Below are positions 31,841 through 43,322 of a DNA stretch of 43,351 bases, piece after piece. Each line of letters opens with the position of its first letter. Within the stretch, counting starts at the first letter, position 1. The translations under genes and the position numbers were made by a program. The notes below the pieces were generated by a model that had not been told where the DNA came from, did no database searches, and worked only from the letters and a program-made list of their open reading frames with translations. The stretch is from assembly GCA_905250885.1 (NCBI GenBank), contig CAJNOQ010000688.1, positions 1 through 43,351 of the forward strand, read 5' to 3'. This DNA comes from Didymodactylos carnosus (taxonomy: Eukaryota > Rotifera > Eurotatoria > Philodinida > Philodinidae).

Positions 31841-34800
31841 ATGGATAATAAATCGACAACATTTATTTTGATGAAAATTATACGTGATTTAACGTATAAT
31901 CGTGATAATACCGGAGCTCGTGAACAACAACGACGTTTTGTTAATGAAAGATTTGAACGTTCAAATCTCAATATTGATCGATGTATAAAGTCATCAACAA
32001 CAGATTTAACAGAATTAATCAAATATTTCAGTGATATTTATAATTCTATTGAACAATCTAAAGCTCGAATCAATTCTGTACGTGAACGTTTAAAAGAGTG
32101 TAAAAATTTGCTATTATTAAAGCGTCAAGATATACGAAAATTGTGGCTATTAACATCAGAACAAAACGCTCTAGTTAAAATATATATGAATATTGACGAA
32201 TTGAAACACGTGCCAATTCGATTACAATTTTATTTAAATAAAAAATTATATTTACATGCAGCTCTACTATTACTAAGAGCAAAAGAACACAATGAACTAA
32301 GGTGAGTTTCTGTACGATGAACGAGTTCATCCTTTTGATTTCTATCTTATCTTTCAGATTAATTAATGCACTATCCAATATTGATCTTCAAATAAAAGAA
32401 GAACGTGTATCATTAGAACAAACATTAAAATTGGAACTTATTGATCAGCTGTATATAAAATCTTGTCATGATATCTTAGGCAATAAGAATACAGCATCAG
32501 CATCAAAATTAAACGGTAATCATGATAATTCAGATCATGCATACATCTCGAAAATTCGTGAAAATTGTCTGTTACGCAAACAATTTGATCATGATTATAA
32601 TCAAGGAAAATTAACATTTGAAAATTCGACGAGTTTCATTATACCAGATAAATATTTATTAGTTGATATTAAATATTCATCAGAATTATATCTTGAAGTT
32701 CTTCTACAATCATCGGGCATATTACAGCGTTTAAATGATTCAATTGATTTTATTCAAAAACAATTACATGGACAATTACATAAAATTGTTATCAAAACAA
32801 CACAACATATTGTAGATAACAATTTTTTGAATTTATCATCAACGAGTACGGCCACATCTACATCTCTAACATTGAACAATCCCGATAATTTAAGAGATTT
32901 ACTCGAAACATGTTATGAACAGTTTAAATTAGTTGTGAAATCGTTCGAATATGTTTTAGGAGTATTGAGGTTAATTAATGAACAAAATTCTCCTGTACAA
33001 ATACAACAAAAACAGTACTATTTTAATTTAAAAGCGCAAAAAAAATACGGTAAGAACGTAACGCGCGAAAAGACGAAATTTTATTCTAGTTAATTGAGCT
33101 GATCTATCGTACGAAAGGACTGCACTTAGATTGTAAACGAGCAACATATCGTAACGAAGCTCAACAAGATCATACCGTTGAGGAGTTCTGTCGATCTTTC
33201 TCATCGTCACAAATCTCTGAGCCGAGGATCTGTTTCGTTTAAAACTCAGAATGACAAAATGTTATAGGTAAAAGGAGCTGAAGAAATTTTGCTATCAAAA
33301 TCGAAGCTTTTTTAAAAGCGACGTATTTTTTCTTTTGCACTTTGAAAAATTTATAAAATGGATATTGAGTTATGAACTGTTAAGTTATTTCATGATTGTA
33401 TCTGATGGGTCTCTGTCAGTCTATTGCCACGCTTTCTGGCCCGTTTCGGCAAGACGTATTGCCCGAACAGGCAATATAGTCCGATCGGGCAAGGAGTATC
33501 TTACCCGTTTTGGCAAGATTTCCACACTTTTTTCTTTCAACGGATTAGCGCATTAATCGAAGCTACGGTAAAAAGTGTAGACACTTATTCTACATGATAG
33601 AGCGGCAAAAACTGCATCAAATAGAGTTTTTCTTGGATGATATGATGCTTTCTTGTACGGCCAGCAAACTGATCAACTATATCTGCCTCAGGAATACCTT
33701 ACCCGATCGGGCAAACTTGCCTGTTCGAGCAATATTTCCTGATCAGACAAGGACAAAAGGCTGCCTGATCAGACAAGACACCTTACCAGAACGGGCAGTA
33801 CCAATCTGGCCTGAACGCGCAACAGTGCCAAATCGGGCAAGATACGGACTGTCTGTCGTTATAATGCATCACTATTATACGGTTGACCTGCTCAAACTTT
33901 AGAGAAAACTGACTCTGCTTAGAATGTGAATAATTTCTTTGTAATTCTAATATTGAAAATTTGGTATTTTAGATTCAAAAAGTATGACTTCAAAGCGTTA
34001 TTTAATTGAGCAACAAGGAACTATCCATCAGCAGCAACAATCATTCTCTTCCCAATCCAATCATCAACCAGTGCAATTCGAAATTCCGTGTCTATTTTCA
34101 ATTGAAATTGTTTGGGAAACCTTACAACTTGTTTTAAGTGAGGTATTAAACGAATATATCGATTACAATAACACTGTTGAATTTCCACCACAACAAGATT
34201 ACTCACATCATCATAGTCTTACTGATTTTTCACCTTATTTAACAAAAAAATCTACACAACAACGACCACAGCAGCAAAAATTATTTGAGTTTCAGCATTC
34301 CGCACAAGTCGTATCAATGACAAATTATTTTCAAGAACAAAATCGTTTTTTACCTTCAAAACCAACAGTAGCGATAACTACAATGATACCTACTGACCCA
34401 TTATCATCTGCTAACACGTCAACACCCGGCATTTATAAACAATATGTCTGTAAACCAAATTATCGAAATATAACAACTGTTCATCATGTATTACAGCGAA
34501 TTATTGAAGATATTGATCAAAATATAAAATTACATTCAACGAAAAGAATTCTAGATAGGTATGGATCTGGTCATTGCCTGATGTATCAATACTTCTTAAA
34601 CGTTTAACAAAAATGAAGTGATACGTCTACGTTTCATATTTTTGAGGCATTGTTCAAGATAAGAATAGAGCAGTTCTGGTTCTTAGAGTTCCCAAGAAGT
34701 AGTAAAAAGAACTGATTATCAGGTCAGTTCTTTTGAAAAGAACGAGAACTGGTCACCAGTTCCATCGACCCGTTTTTAGGAACTGTTAACTATTCCTATT

Positions 34801-36645
34801 GACTAATGCCGTATCCGATAGAGGAAACTCATCAGCTTTCATATCTGTCTACTAGTTAGTCGTCATACGTCAAACGATCATCTTTTTACGAATAGTAAGA
34901 GATCTCGTTATTTGGAATTCAAGAGTTCTTGTATTATATAATATTGTTGAACTATTATCAGTTTTCTCTATTTAGAAAGCTCACAGAATTCATTCGTGAT
35001 CGTTTTATTGGTCGTGTCATCAAAGATATTCGAGAATCAGCTCAAATTGTTTCAACATCATCGTCCAATACAAACAACGATAATAATCGTCTTATTAAAT
35101 TGATTCCATTAGTTTTACAGAAACAATTACATATTCATGTCCCAATATTACAGAGTACATATTTAATTTATAAAAGTTGTGAAGAATTATGTTCACTTGT
35201 AAAATGTTTACCAACTTATGCAGATGACTTTTGTCAAGCTATTATCGATTTATTATTTAAACATCGAGAATCGTGTCAAAAATTATTTACATTCATTGTT
35301 GAACGACCCGATTACGTCAGTAACAATACTAATGGTATAATAGCACCATTGTCTATTTATTCAATGGAATGGGTAAGCCAGTAGTTTTGATTAGCGAACA
35401 AAACATTTATAAATGAATGCACAGATTAGCATCTAAAATCTTATTGTCTTTTCTATTGTTTTAGGTAAGAGATGTGGATATAAATCGTCATTTACGAACA
35501 CTGCCCGCATTTGATGCACTTATTCGAAATCGAACAAGATCTTCAAATAGCATATTAACAACATCAGCAAAAATAAATTCTGAAATAAATGAAAATATTG
35601 ATAATATACGCTATCGACAAATGAAAGAAACTGAAACATTATTAATTAACTTTAATCGTCATAAAATGAATTTAGATGATATATGTACAAATTATAAACA
35701 AATTAAATTATTGGCAAATTGTCATGAAAGTTTAGATTGGTTATATGATAAATTATCCTATTATTTTGATATATTAGAAAAATGTTTAAATGATCCAACT
35801 TATCTTGATCATTTAACACAACAATCAGTAAATAATCAGTATACAACAGGTAAGAAATAAATATTGTATAAAATATTGCTTTATTTACATATATCATTGT
35901 TTTAGTGAATTCAAATCCAATTATTTCAACTCTAAATCGTCAAAAACATGTTCAACATAAATATAGTTTATTAAAATTATCTCATGCTAATTTAGAAATA
36001 TTTTCGAATGCTATGAAAACTATTTTTACATTATCTTATGATATGCTACTTGTACTATACTTAGAAATTCGTTTACATTGTTTTTATCATTTATCACTTT
36101 TATTTCGTAATCATTCACATTATTCATTAGCAATTGATACTGATCCAGATGAAAATATTCTTAATTTAAATCGTGATTTATCACGTTTACAAGAAACATT
36201 AATATCAAGTTTAGGTGATCAAAAATTTCAATATTTATTTCAAGGATTAGGTTCTTTTTTGGCAACAAATCTTATTCGATCATCAAAACGTTTTAGACGT
36301 ATTAGTGAAACGGGTATTACAAAAATGTGTCGAAATATATTTAGTATTGAACAAACACTTACACAAATTCGTACAATAGGTGGTGGTGATGCAGAATTAA
36401 TGCGTGCACATAGATACTTTGAACTATTATATTCGAAACCAGATGAAATTATTGGAATTCTTGAAGAAAAAGGACAAGAATATACGGAAACAGATTATAT
36501 TAATTTGTTACATTTAAAACATCGATCATTTCCAGCCACAGATTTTGATCTTAAACAATATGAAAATATGATAAAAAAAGCTCTACATTCCGAATCGTCT
36601 GTACAAAAACCCACTACTACAAATATTGTAAATGGAAAAAGATAA
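31841..36645 (+). CDS. EXOC4: Exocyst complex component 4 (Sec8)
   Basis: Subunit of the octameric exocyst that tethers secretory vesicles to the plasma membrane. Six exons: 31841-32301, 32358-33049, 33973-34558, 34976-35372, 35465-35849, 35906-36645. The sum is 3261 nt with matching phases at every junction, giving 1086 residues (human EXOC4, 974; the extra length is mostly Gln/Thr/Ser-rich insertions). N-terminal Sec8 domain: CIKSSTTDLTELIKYFSDIY, then SVRERLKECKNLL and RQDIRKLW. Middle: VCKPNYRNITTVHHVL. C-terminal: LANCHESLDWL, YLEIRLHCFYHL, KFQYLFQGLGSFL and FRRISETGITKMCRNIF, all close to EXOC4. The second exon ends ..KKYG|GTAAGA; reading through it gives a false stop. Intron 2 (33050-33972) and intron 3 (34559-34975) each hold an inverted-repeat element. 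Confidence 0.97.
33420..33862. mobile_element. Inverted-repeat element with CCGATCGGGCAA arrays in EXOC4 intron 2
   Basis: Repeats of the palindrome-containing motif CCCGATCGGGCAA and variants (GCCCGTTTCGGCAA, TGCCTGTTCGAGCAA, CTGATCAGACAAG) cluster in two blocks, about 33435-33525 and 33700-33845, in both orientations. The ends read CAGTCTATTGCC on the left and, in reverse complement, CAGTCCGTATCTTGCC on the right, an imperfect inverted repeat starting CAG as in hAT ends. No clean 8-bp duplication was found. It is non-coding and more GC-rich than its intron. Confidence 0.7.
34655..34800. repeat. Small foldback patch of CAGTTC/GAACTG motifs in EXOC4 intron 3
   Basis: About 145 bp with GCAGTTCT, GAACTG, CAGTTCTTTTGAAAAGAAC and GAACTGGTCACCAGTTC. 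The last two are strong palindromes. The outer ends are loosely inverted (AATAG..CAGTTC on both). It may be a very short MITE, but the borders are uncertain. Confidence 0.4.
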
Positions 36646-37920
36646 AAATTCATTATTTTTAATAGTCATATAATTTTTTTAAATAGTATAGAAGAAGAGC
36701 ATATCGTCATCGCTGTTAAGTCAGATAGAAAATATTATTATTATTCGATGTTTAAGATCTTCCACAGAAGACTAACAGATGTTATATTACTCACTAAAAC
36801 ACAAATGGTACAAGTCTATTTTATATATTTTTCTAATTTTTTCGTGAATCTCAATAGTTTAACTAGATCATATTTATTTTTTTAAATTGCTAAAAATGCA
36901 TGGTTTAGTTTTTTTGAAATAAGATATTGACAATTTCTGTCTAATTGTCGTTTGTAGTCAGTTGCTCTCATTCATTAACAAAAGTATACCTCTCTAATCA
37001 CTAAAAAAATGAATTCGTCAAGCGAATGAAAATTAATCTTGTCAAGTTTTTACCTTTTTTTTTGTTTTTGTTTTCATTAGTCTCTACTAGATTTTTGATA
37101 AAACATGATCTGAAATGTGAAACAAATCATCAAATTTCGTTGACTTAAATATCTCTAGATAATAAAAATCAATTTTGAAAACCAAAGATTTACTAATAAT
37201 TTTCTAAATTGATATTTTTGTTATTTAAAAATAGAATGAAATGCGCGTCAAATATTTATTTTCTGTACATTTTATCAACAATTATTTTTTTAAAAGATGA
37301 AATCTTTAAAAAGTATGATCTTCTATTTGAACAATTGAACAATATTTTGATCATATTTTCTTCTTACTGTTCAGAAATATTTATATCCTTTGTTCCGGGT
37401 GCTACATAAATTTCTATTTTTTATTCGTCCTTGTTATTCACATATCTCACACTTTGTTGATCTTTCGTGTCATTATTACTAGGATATTTTTGTTTTAAAT
37501 TAACAAATTTAAAGCCGTTGTCTTTTTAAAGAAGAAAAAAAATGCTTTGGTGCTTTTTTTGTTTTCTGTTTCATATTTATTTATTATTTATTCCATTTTC
37601 GCTTTAGAACAAATTTTTTTTTTTTTTTAATTATTTGTACATTTTTTTAGACCGGATAATTTGTATTTATCTACATATTTACATTATGAAATATCAGATG
37701 AACACCAGGTGATCAAAAACAAAAAAATCATGTTCTTTTACTTTGTATTACATTGATAGAAAATCGCTAAATAATATTTGAAAATAACTGTTGACCATTG
37801 CACTTCTTGACAGTTTGAAAAGTTTTTCGATCGTTATTAAAAAAGGCTATAGTACAATGATGAAGAAGATGTATAGCAAAAAACATTAAAAAAATTATCG
37901 TCATTTTCCCTTTCTTTTTT
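36646..37920. other. Intergenic region between EXOC4 and IER3IP1
   Basis: A 1.3-kb stretch of AT-rich DNA with homopolymer T runs. It presumably holds the EXOC4 3' UTR and the promoter or leader of the IER3IP1-LIN7 pair. No coding exon is recognised. The open frames at 37209-37409 and 37767-37994 (-) are noise. Confidence 0.55.
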
Positions 37921-37922
37921 AG
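37905..37922 (+). promoter_or_regulatory. Splice-acceptor-like tract before IER3IP1
   Basis: TTTTCCCTTTCTTTTTTAG ends at 37922, 16 bases before the IER3IP1 ATG. It is a strong polypyrimidine-AG signal without an upstream coding exon, fitting a spliced-leader addition site or a 5' UTR intron. Confidence 0.5.
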
Positions 37923-37938
37923 ATAAAACAAATAAGAT

Positions 37939-38252
37939 ATGGTTTTTACATTGTATAGTTTAATTGAAGCTGGTTTATTATGTGTGAATGCCATTGCTAT
38001 TTTAAATGAACAAAGATTTTTATCAAAATGTAATTAAAAAAAATCAAATTTTTTATATTCAAATTATCATTGACTTTTTTTTTTGCTTGTTTTCTAGTGA
38101 GTTCTGGTCAGCAGTCAATACCCGGCTATGGAGATGAGCCTGGTCCTAAAAGTCAAGCACTCAATTTAATTCGATCTGTTCGAACTGTTATGCGAGTACC
38201 ATTGATTGCCTTCAATATTATTACGATATTCTTTTTAATTTTATTTGGTTAA
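37939..38252 (+). CDS. IER3IP1: Immediate early response 3-interacting protein 1 (Yos1 family)
   Basis: Small two-helix membrane protein of the ER-Golgi pathway (yeast Yos1 acts in COPII vesicle traffic). Exons 37939-38029 and 38098-38252, joined in phase 1 through GT-AG, give 81 residues (human IER3IP1, 82). The first hydrophobic segment is FTLYSLIEAGLLCVNAIAIL at residues 3-22. The conserved middle is GYGDEPGPKSQALNLIRSVR, followed by TVMRVPLIAFN and a second hydrophobic C-terminal segment ending LILFG. The protein is shorter than the usual ORF cut-off per exon. It lies 167 bp upstream of LIN7 on the same strand. Confidence 0.97.
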
Positions 38253-38391
38253 TTTTATTTTTATTTGTTATTTTTGTTGGTTACTTTTGATGAAAATAAG
38301 AAAAAAATCCATAGTTTTATAGTTTTAATTCAAGTCACGTTTATGACGATGTATTACATTTGATATTTTTTGTTTTAATACACTGTATATT

Positions 38392-38408
38392 TTTTTGTGT
38401 TATTTCAG
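38392..38408 (+). promoter_or_regulatory. Splice-acceptor-like tract between IER3IP1 and LIN7
   Basis: TTTTTTGTGTTATTTCAG ends at 38408, 11 bases before the LIN7 ATG and within the 167-bp gap after the IER3IP1 stop. This is the arrangement expected for a downstream gene in a trans-spliced polycistron. A cis-spliced 5' UTR exon is the alternative. Confidence 0.5.
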
Positions 38409-38419
38409 ATAAGAAAAAC

Positions 38420-39075
38420 ATGTCAGCTGAAGGACTTAATTTAGAAAAAGATGTTGATCGTGCAATTTTTTTATTAGAAAAATTGCGTACAAATAGTGAA
38501 ATACCAGAACAAAAATTATTAGAATTACAACGTATATTACAAAGTGATTTTTTTCATGCCGTCTTAGAAGTTTATGAAAAAATATATGAAACAGTTCAAA
38601 TAACTGGATCACCTGATGTTCGAGCAAATGCAACAGCAAAAGCCACCGTATGTTTTATTGAAGAAAAAATAATAACATATGAATAAAATATTAATATAAT
38701 CATCATTTCTGTTTTCAGGTTGCCGCATTTGCAGCATCTGAAGGACATTCTCATCCACGAGTTATCGAATTACCTAAAACTCCAGAAGGTCTTGGTTTTA
38801 ATGTTATGGGTGGTCGTGAACAAAATTCGCCAATTTATATTTCACGTATAATTCCCAATGGTGTTGCTTTCAAACATGGTGGATTGAAAAAAGGTGATCA
38901 ATTATTATCAGTCAATGGTGTATCGGTTGAAAATGAATATCATGAAAAAGCTGTAGAATTATTGAAACAAGCACAAGGCGCGGTAAAATTAGTTGTCCGC
39001 TATAGTCCACAAGTATTAATTGAAATGGAAAATCGATTTGAAAAACAACGTACAGCAAGAAAAATGAAACCATAA
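38420..39075 (+). CDS. LIN7: LIN-7 homolog, L27-PDZ scaffold protein
   Basis: Scaffold protein that pairs with LIN-2/CASK and LIN-10/Mint to position receptors and channels at basolateral and synaptic membranes. Exons 38420-38647 and 38719-39075, phase 0, give 194 residues (human LIN7C, 197). The L27 domain at about residues 8-63 has [13 protein letters not shown] and [20 protein letters not shown]. The linker has the family signature [20 protein letters not shown]. The PDZ domain at about 90-175 carries the ligand-binding loop GLGF (residues 100-103), then [13 protein letters not shown] and [12 protein letters not shown]. The basic tail ends ARKMKP. Identity with vertebrate LIN7 is very high by eye. 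Confidence 0.98.
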
Positions 39076-41940
39076 ATATAATATTAAAGAGTGATGTAGG
39101 GAAAAAAAAGGGAAAACATGTCTGTTTTCTTCTTTTCTAATGCTAAATTACATTTTGAAAACTCCATTCTAGACTCAAAAGATAAAGAGTTTTTTCTTCA
39201 CATCTCTATATTCGTTATTCACACGGTTGATTAGTTGGAAAAATAACGGAGAAGGACTATGATTGGGATGCTCAATCGAGTTTTAGATATTTTTCAGCTT
39301 TTTGAGCCGTCTTTTTCAGAATATGGTGAGAGCTGGACGAGAAGGATGGTTATAGATATCTTGAACGAATTAGATGATTAGACTGCTTGTTTATAGGATA
39401 TCAAAACTGCAAAACATTTTTGTCCATAAAAATAAGCTCGTTCTGTAGTAAATGTGAAAAAAAGCAGGAAAAGCCTACTTAAAGAATGTCATATGAGTGT
39501 ACAACATACTGGATTTTGTAGAGCAAAAACTCTCTATCTTTCATGTCGAAAAAGGATTTACGAAATCGTACGGTGTGCTATAAAAATTTAGATATAGAAA
39601 TGACCTCTCATTTTGAAATCATCCATCGTTAGTGGTAGAATATTTGAAATTTTTTTTTTTTAACAGAATTAATTCAATGAAAAAGTCACTCGGCATTATT
39701 TTTTTTTCAAATAAACAATACATGAATGCCGAATGTAGAAGATTTTGTAGAGTAAAACATTTGAACTCTTTTGAGTCTAGAATTGGAGGTCTTCGAAATG
39801 TATTTGAGAAAGAAGAAAAAAGAAAACAAAAATGTTCTAATTTTCATGCATTACTCGTTTTCTTGTAAATAATATTTATGTACAAATGTTTTATTGTTAC
39901 TCAGGTTTCGTTCATTGATTAGTTTTCTCGAGAATCATTTAATAATGCTAGTTATGAAATATTTTGTTCGACATAATTCATAGCTTTATTCATATTAATG
40001 AGAAATTTTATAATTTGATACATCAGTTGTACTCATAACTTAATAAGTAGTAAAAATTGATTCACAACTTAAAATGTTATTTATTTTCTGGACACTGTTA
40101 AATATATAAGGATTTTGAATCTGAGCTTGTGTGCCTAATATACATTTCCATGGTGTTGAAGAAAATGAAAATTGCATATAATAACTCTGTTGTTTTTTTT
40201 TAATTAAAATAATTGTTACCTTCCTTCTCGCTTTATATAAACATTTATTTTCTAGTTCTTTTTACTCTTACAAACATATTGGTGGCTTCTTCTTTCGTTT
40301 TGAAACTATTTATTATATTTCATTGTGCATTTGGCTAAATATTGTTGAACCCGATGTTTTTTAACAAAAAAAATCTCATTTCTTTCCACTGTGTTCTTTT
40401 TCTTCTATATGTGTGAACTTTTTTTTTCCTACAAATCTATTTGTGTATGGGTTTACCATAATACATTTATTCGTTTCGTTTTGATTTTTTCAAAATATTA
40501 AAATTTAACTTGAGAAATACCCATGATTACAGCTACCTTCTGCTTAATATATCAACAAAGGGGATTATGGATTCCACAAATCAAAAGCTAAATGAAAAGT
40601 AACTAACAGCTTTTACTAGAAAGTACAGCATAACAGAAAAGATACGTGTTCGCTGCTGCTAAGCACTACTGAAAAGTCAACATTTATCCAAATTTTTCTG
40701 CTAATTAGTGTCATAAATCTATAAGCCAACATGCTGCATGATCGACATTTCAAAAGTAATTCCAGTTTAAGTTCTCATTAATAAATATCAACGTATACGT
40801 GAGCTTGCTTTGTTTATTGAAGTTAAACAAAAACTCGTATTATTAAAGGATCAATGGACAAATTGACACCACATGAGCATGGAATCAACAGATGCCCATT
40901 TGAAAATCTGACCAATGAGTATGACAGGTAAATTGAATTAATCTCATGCACTTTTCTCTTATTTTGTACGCAATCAGTTCAGTTAAAGCAAACCTGTCTT
41001 CCTTTTGATACTGAAGATCAGTATAGTTCCTCCCGGTAAATAAAATGAAAAATCAGAGGATGGTGAGATGATGCTTATAAAAGTTTTCCGAGTAAAAGCA
41101 ACTTTTTAGTGTACTTGATGATTTAAGCAATATGGAGGAGGAGGATTATAATTCTGTTCACTTTTGTTTTGTTATATGGTTTTGTTAAAGTATCGGGTCT
41201 AATTGAATGGTCGTTTTATATCACTGTGCTAAATAAGACGACGATAGTCAATGGGAACGACAGATAATTTTGAATGACGTTTAGCGTATGGAATTAGAGC
41301 TCGTAATGCAGAAAATGTTTATGTATGTGTTCTAGTATTATAGTATGGGGAAAAAAGACAACAAGAAAAAGTATTTTTTCTAGTGAAATATCATTCCTAT
41401 TTGCTATTCTCTACTTTCTTTTATATTTATCTTTTGAAATAAATATAGCTTTTTCTACGATGGCTGAGAAAAGGATAACATAACTGATTTGCTAAAACTC
41501 AGTCGATTCTACCTGTTCTCCTCTATTTCTTTTGGTATAAACTTTATTTGAGAGTAAAAGAAGATCTTAAAACAAATCGAAATCACAGTTGTATCAATTT
41601 GTAAAAGAGTCTTAAAGAACAAATGAGTAGGAAATATAATAACAGACATACAAAATACAAAATAGGAAAAAAAAACGAATAAGAAAAATTGATTACTGGT
41701 ACAAAGAAATATGATTAAAGAAAAGAAATTTGTAAAGCATGTTGAAGAGTAGAGGAGTAGTTGAAGTGATCAAATGACTCTGCGGGTGAGAGAGAGACGC
41801 CTTTCAAACGATGTATACAGATTTAATGGAAAAGGAATGTATCAGCTTCAATATCAAAGTAATCACGCAGTCAGTCAGTTAACAATGTTTAGTATCCGAA
41901 ATGAAGACACATACACAGTCATAAACAAAAAGAAATGTCT
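39076..41940. other. Region downstream of LIN7, no gene recognised
   Basis: Nearly 3 kb of AT-rich DNA without a supported exon. It should contain the LIN7 3' UTR at its left end. The open frame 39632-39868 is Lys/Phe-rich and has no homology. Confidence 0.5.
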
Positions 41941-41949
41941 GTTTATTCA

Positions 41950-42160
41950 AAATATTCTTCAAGAGAATGGTATCCAAGTCTACTTTAATGCCTGCATTAT
42001 GAAGTTTAGCGAATAATATATTTCGTGGACGAGTATAATGAGGATATTTAAGGAAAAAATGTTTTATATCTTCAACTACTTCAACAGGAGGTGATAACAA
42101 TAAGCAATTTTCACAAAGACTTTTAGGAATAAGTTTAATCTTCATGTATTTGTATCTGTC
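41950..42160 (-). pseudogene. Probable C-terminal remnant of a non-LTR retrotransposon ORF
   Basis: The minus-strand frame reads YKYMKIKLIPKSLCENC, then VEDIKHFFLKYPHYTRPRN and ILFAKLHNAGI. This resembles the Cys-Cys-His knuckle region after the reverse transcriptase of many LINEs, where the pattern is C-x2-C, E-x2-H-x-L, CP-x-Y, then R-x2-L. Here the usual Cys before Pro is Tyr. A TAA stands just upstream of the matched segment, so only a fragment of about 60-70 residues survives. The match is from memory of the pattern and could be coincidental. Confidence 0.5.
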
Positions 42161-42284
42161 TCCGAGCAGTCGTTAAGAATCTGCAACTAGCAATTTTTCT
42201 GGAAATCAAAACTAAATATGATTGTTATTGTCCATTTATTTTGTTAATTTTTCTAATTTTGTTGTGGTTTCAATTTGAGATATG

Positions 42285-42600
42285 CACGGGTTAAGAAAAT
42301 GTAACTCGAAGCCGATCTGACTATCAAAATACTGACTCAAATCCCACCCGATCTGACAACATCTGAGCCCGAATTCAACTCGATCTGACAACCTTGTGTG
42401 CAAAGAAAGCGATCATTAATCGGCTTTGTGGATGCAGTTGTTTTAAAATAAATATTTAAACTGAGAACTCCAGTAGAGATCACTTTCGAGTCAAAGAGTA
42501 AAACAAAAGTGAAATGATTATCTATATTTTGAATTGTGCTGCAAAAAGTTCAACTCGAATCCGTTCCGACCCTAAGATCGGGTCTGGTTGTAGATCTCTA
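42285..42600. repeat. CCGATCTGAC/ACTCGA motif cluster
   Basis: Between 42290 and 42390 the motifs CCGATCTGAC, CCCGATCTGACAAC and ACTCGATCTGACAAC recur, and ACTCGAATCCG appears again at 42552. A similar composition (AACCCGAATACGAG, GAATCGAG) is seen at 15065-15140. It is possibly a diverged repeat family. No borders were found. Confidence 0.35.
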
Positions 42601-42889
42601 GTTTCCGTTTCTTGCCAAAGATTTCTGTTCATCGTCGACGCTAATCTTGTACGCGGAGATATGATAATATATCCGTATTTTCATTATTCTGAAATGTGCC
42701 ACTGGAAAAATACATTAAAATCAATAGGGATACTGGAGTTTTTTAATCGGCTTTCTTATAGTAAAACTATATTTCTTGATAGTGGACATGAATCAGAAAT
42801 ATTCTTGAAGTTGAATGAGTGATGTTTACAATTAAATGTTTTATTGTATGATAACAATGATGTGAACAGGTTGTCTACTTGATCAATCT

Positions 42890-42980
42890 TTGGAAAAAAA
42901 ATTTCCAGACTACAAAGATAAAATAGATTTTTGTCTTAAAAGGGGACTTGAACTTTCAGAGTGTTGTCTACACAATCACG
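42890..42980 (+). repeat. Diverged direct repeat, unit 1
   Basis: Includes AATCTTTGGAAA, CAGACTACAAAGATA, GATTTTTGTCTTA and TTTCAGAGTGTTGTCT. It matches 43229-43322 over about 85 bases at roughly 80 percent, with small gaps. Confidence 0.75.
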
Positions 42981-43228
42981 GTAACCTGGTATCACCACTA
43001 TTCGTTTTTTAACTGGAAACGCAGTTATACCGAAATTTCTGGGGCCGATACTTTTTTCAGTTCGAAAATTTCAAACATACATATTATCGAAATTTAAAAA
43101 GAATGCGCTCCGGCAAAATGTTTAATAACTTTCCAACGAAGAGAGCTAGAGATCTGCGGTTTTCAGATTCTGTAACTAGACACTCTGGGACGTACATCTA
43201 TGAAAAAAGCAGGACGTCTTCTTTGGAA

Positions 43229-43322
43229 AATCTTTGGAAAGTGAGACTCTCAGACTACAAGATACAATGGATTTTTGTGTCTTATAAGTGGGCCTGAATT
43301 TTCAGAGTGTCGTCTGCACTCA
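43229..43322 (+). repeat. Diverged direct repeat, unit 2
   Basis: Second unit of the repeat at 42890-42980 (AATCTTTGGAAA, CAGACTACAAGATACA, TTTCAGAGTGTCGTCT). The units lie about 340 bp apart in the same orientation, so they could be two ends or two monomers of a larger element continuing past the window. Confidence 0.75.
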
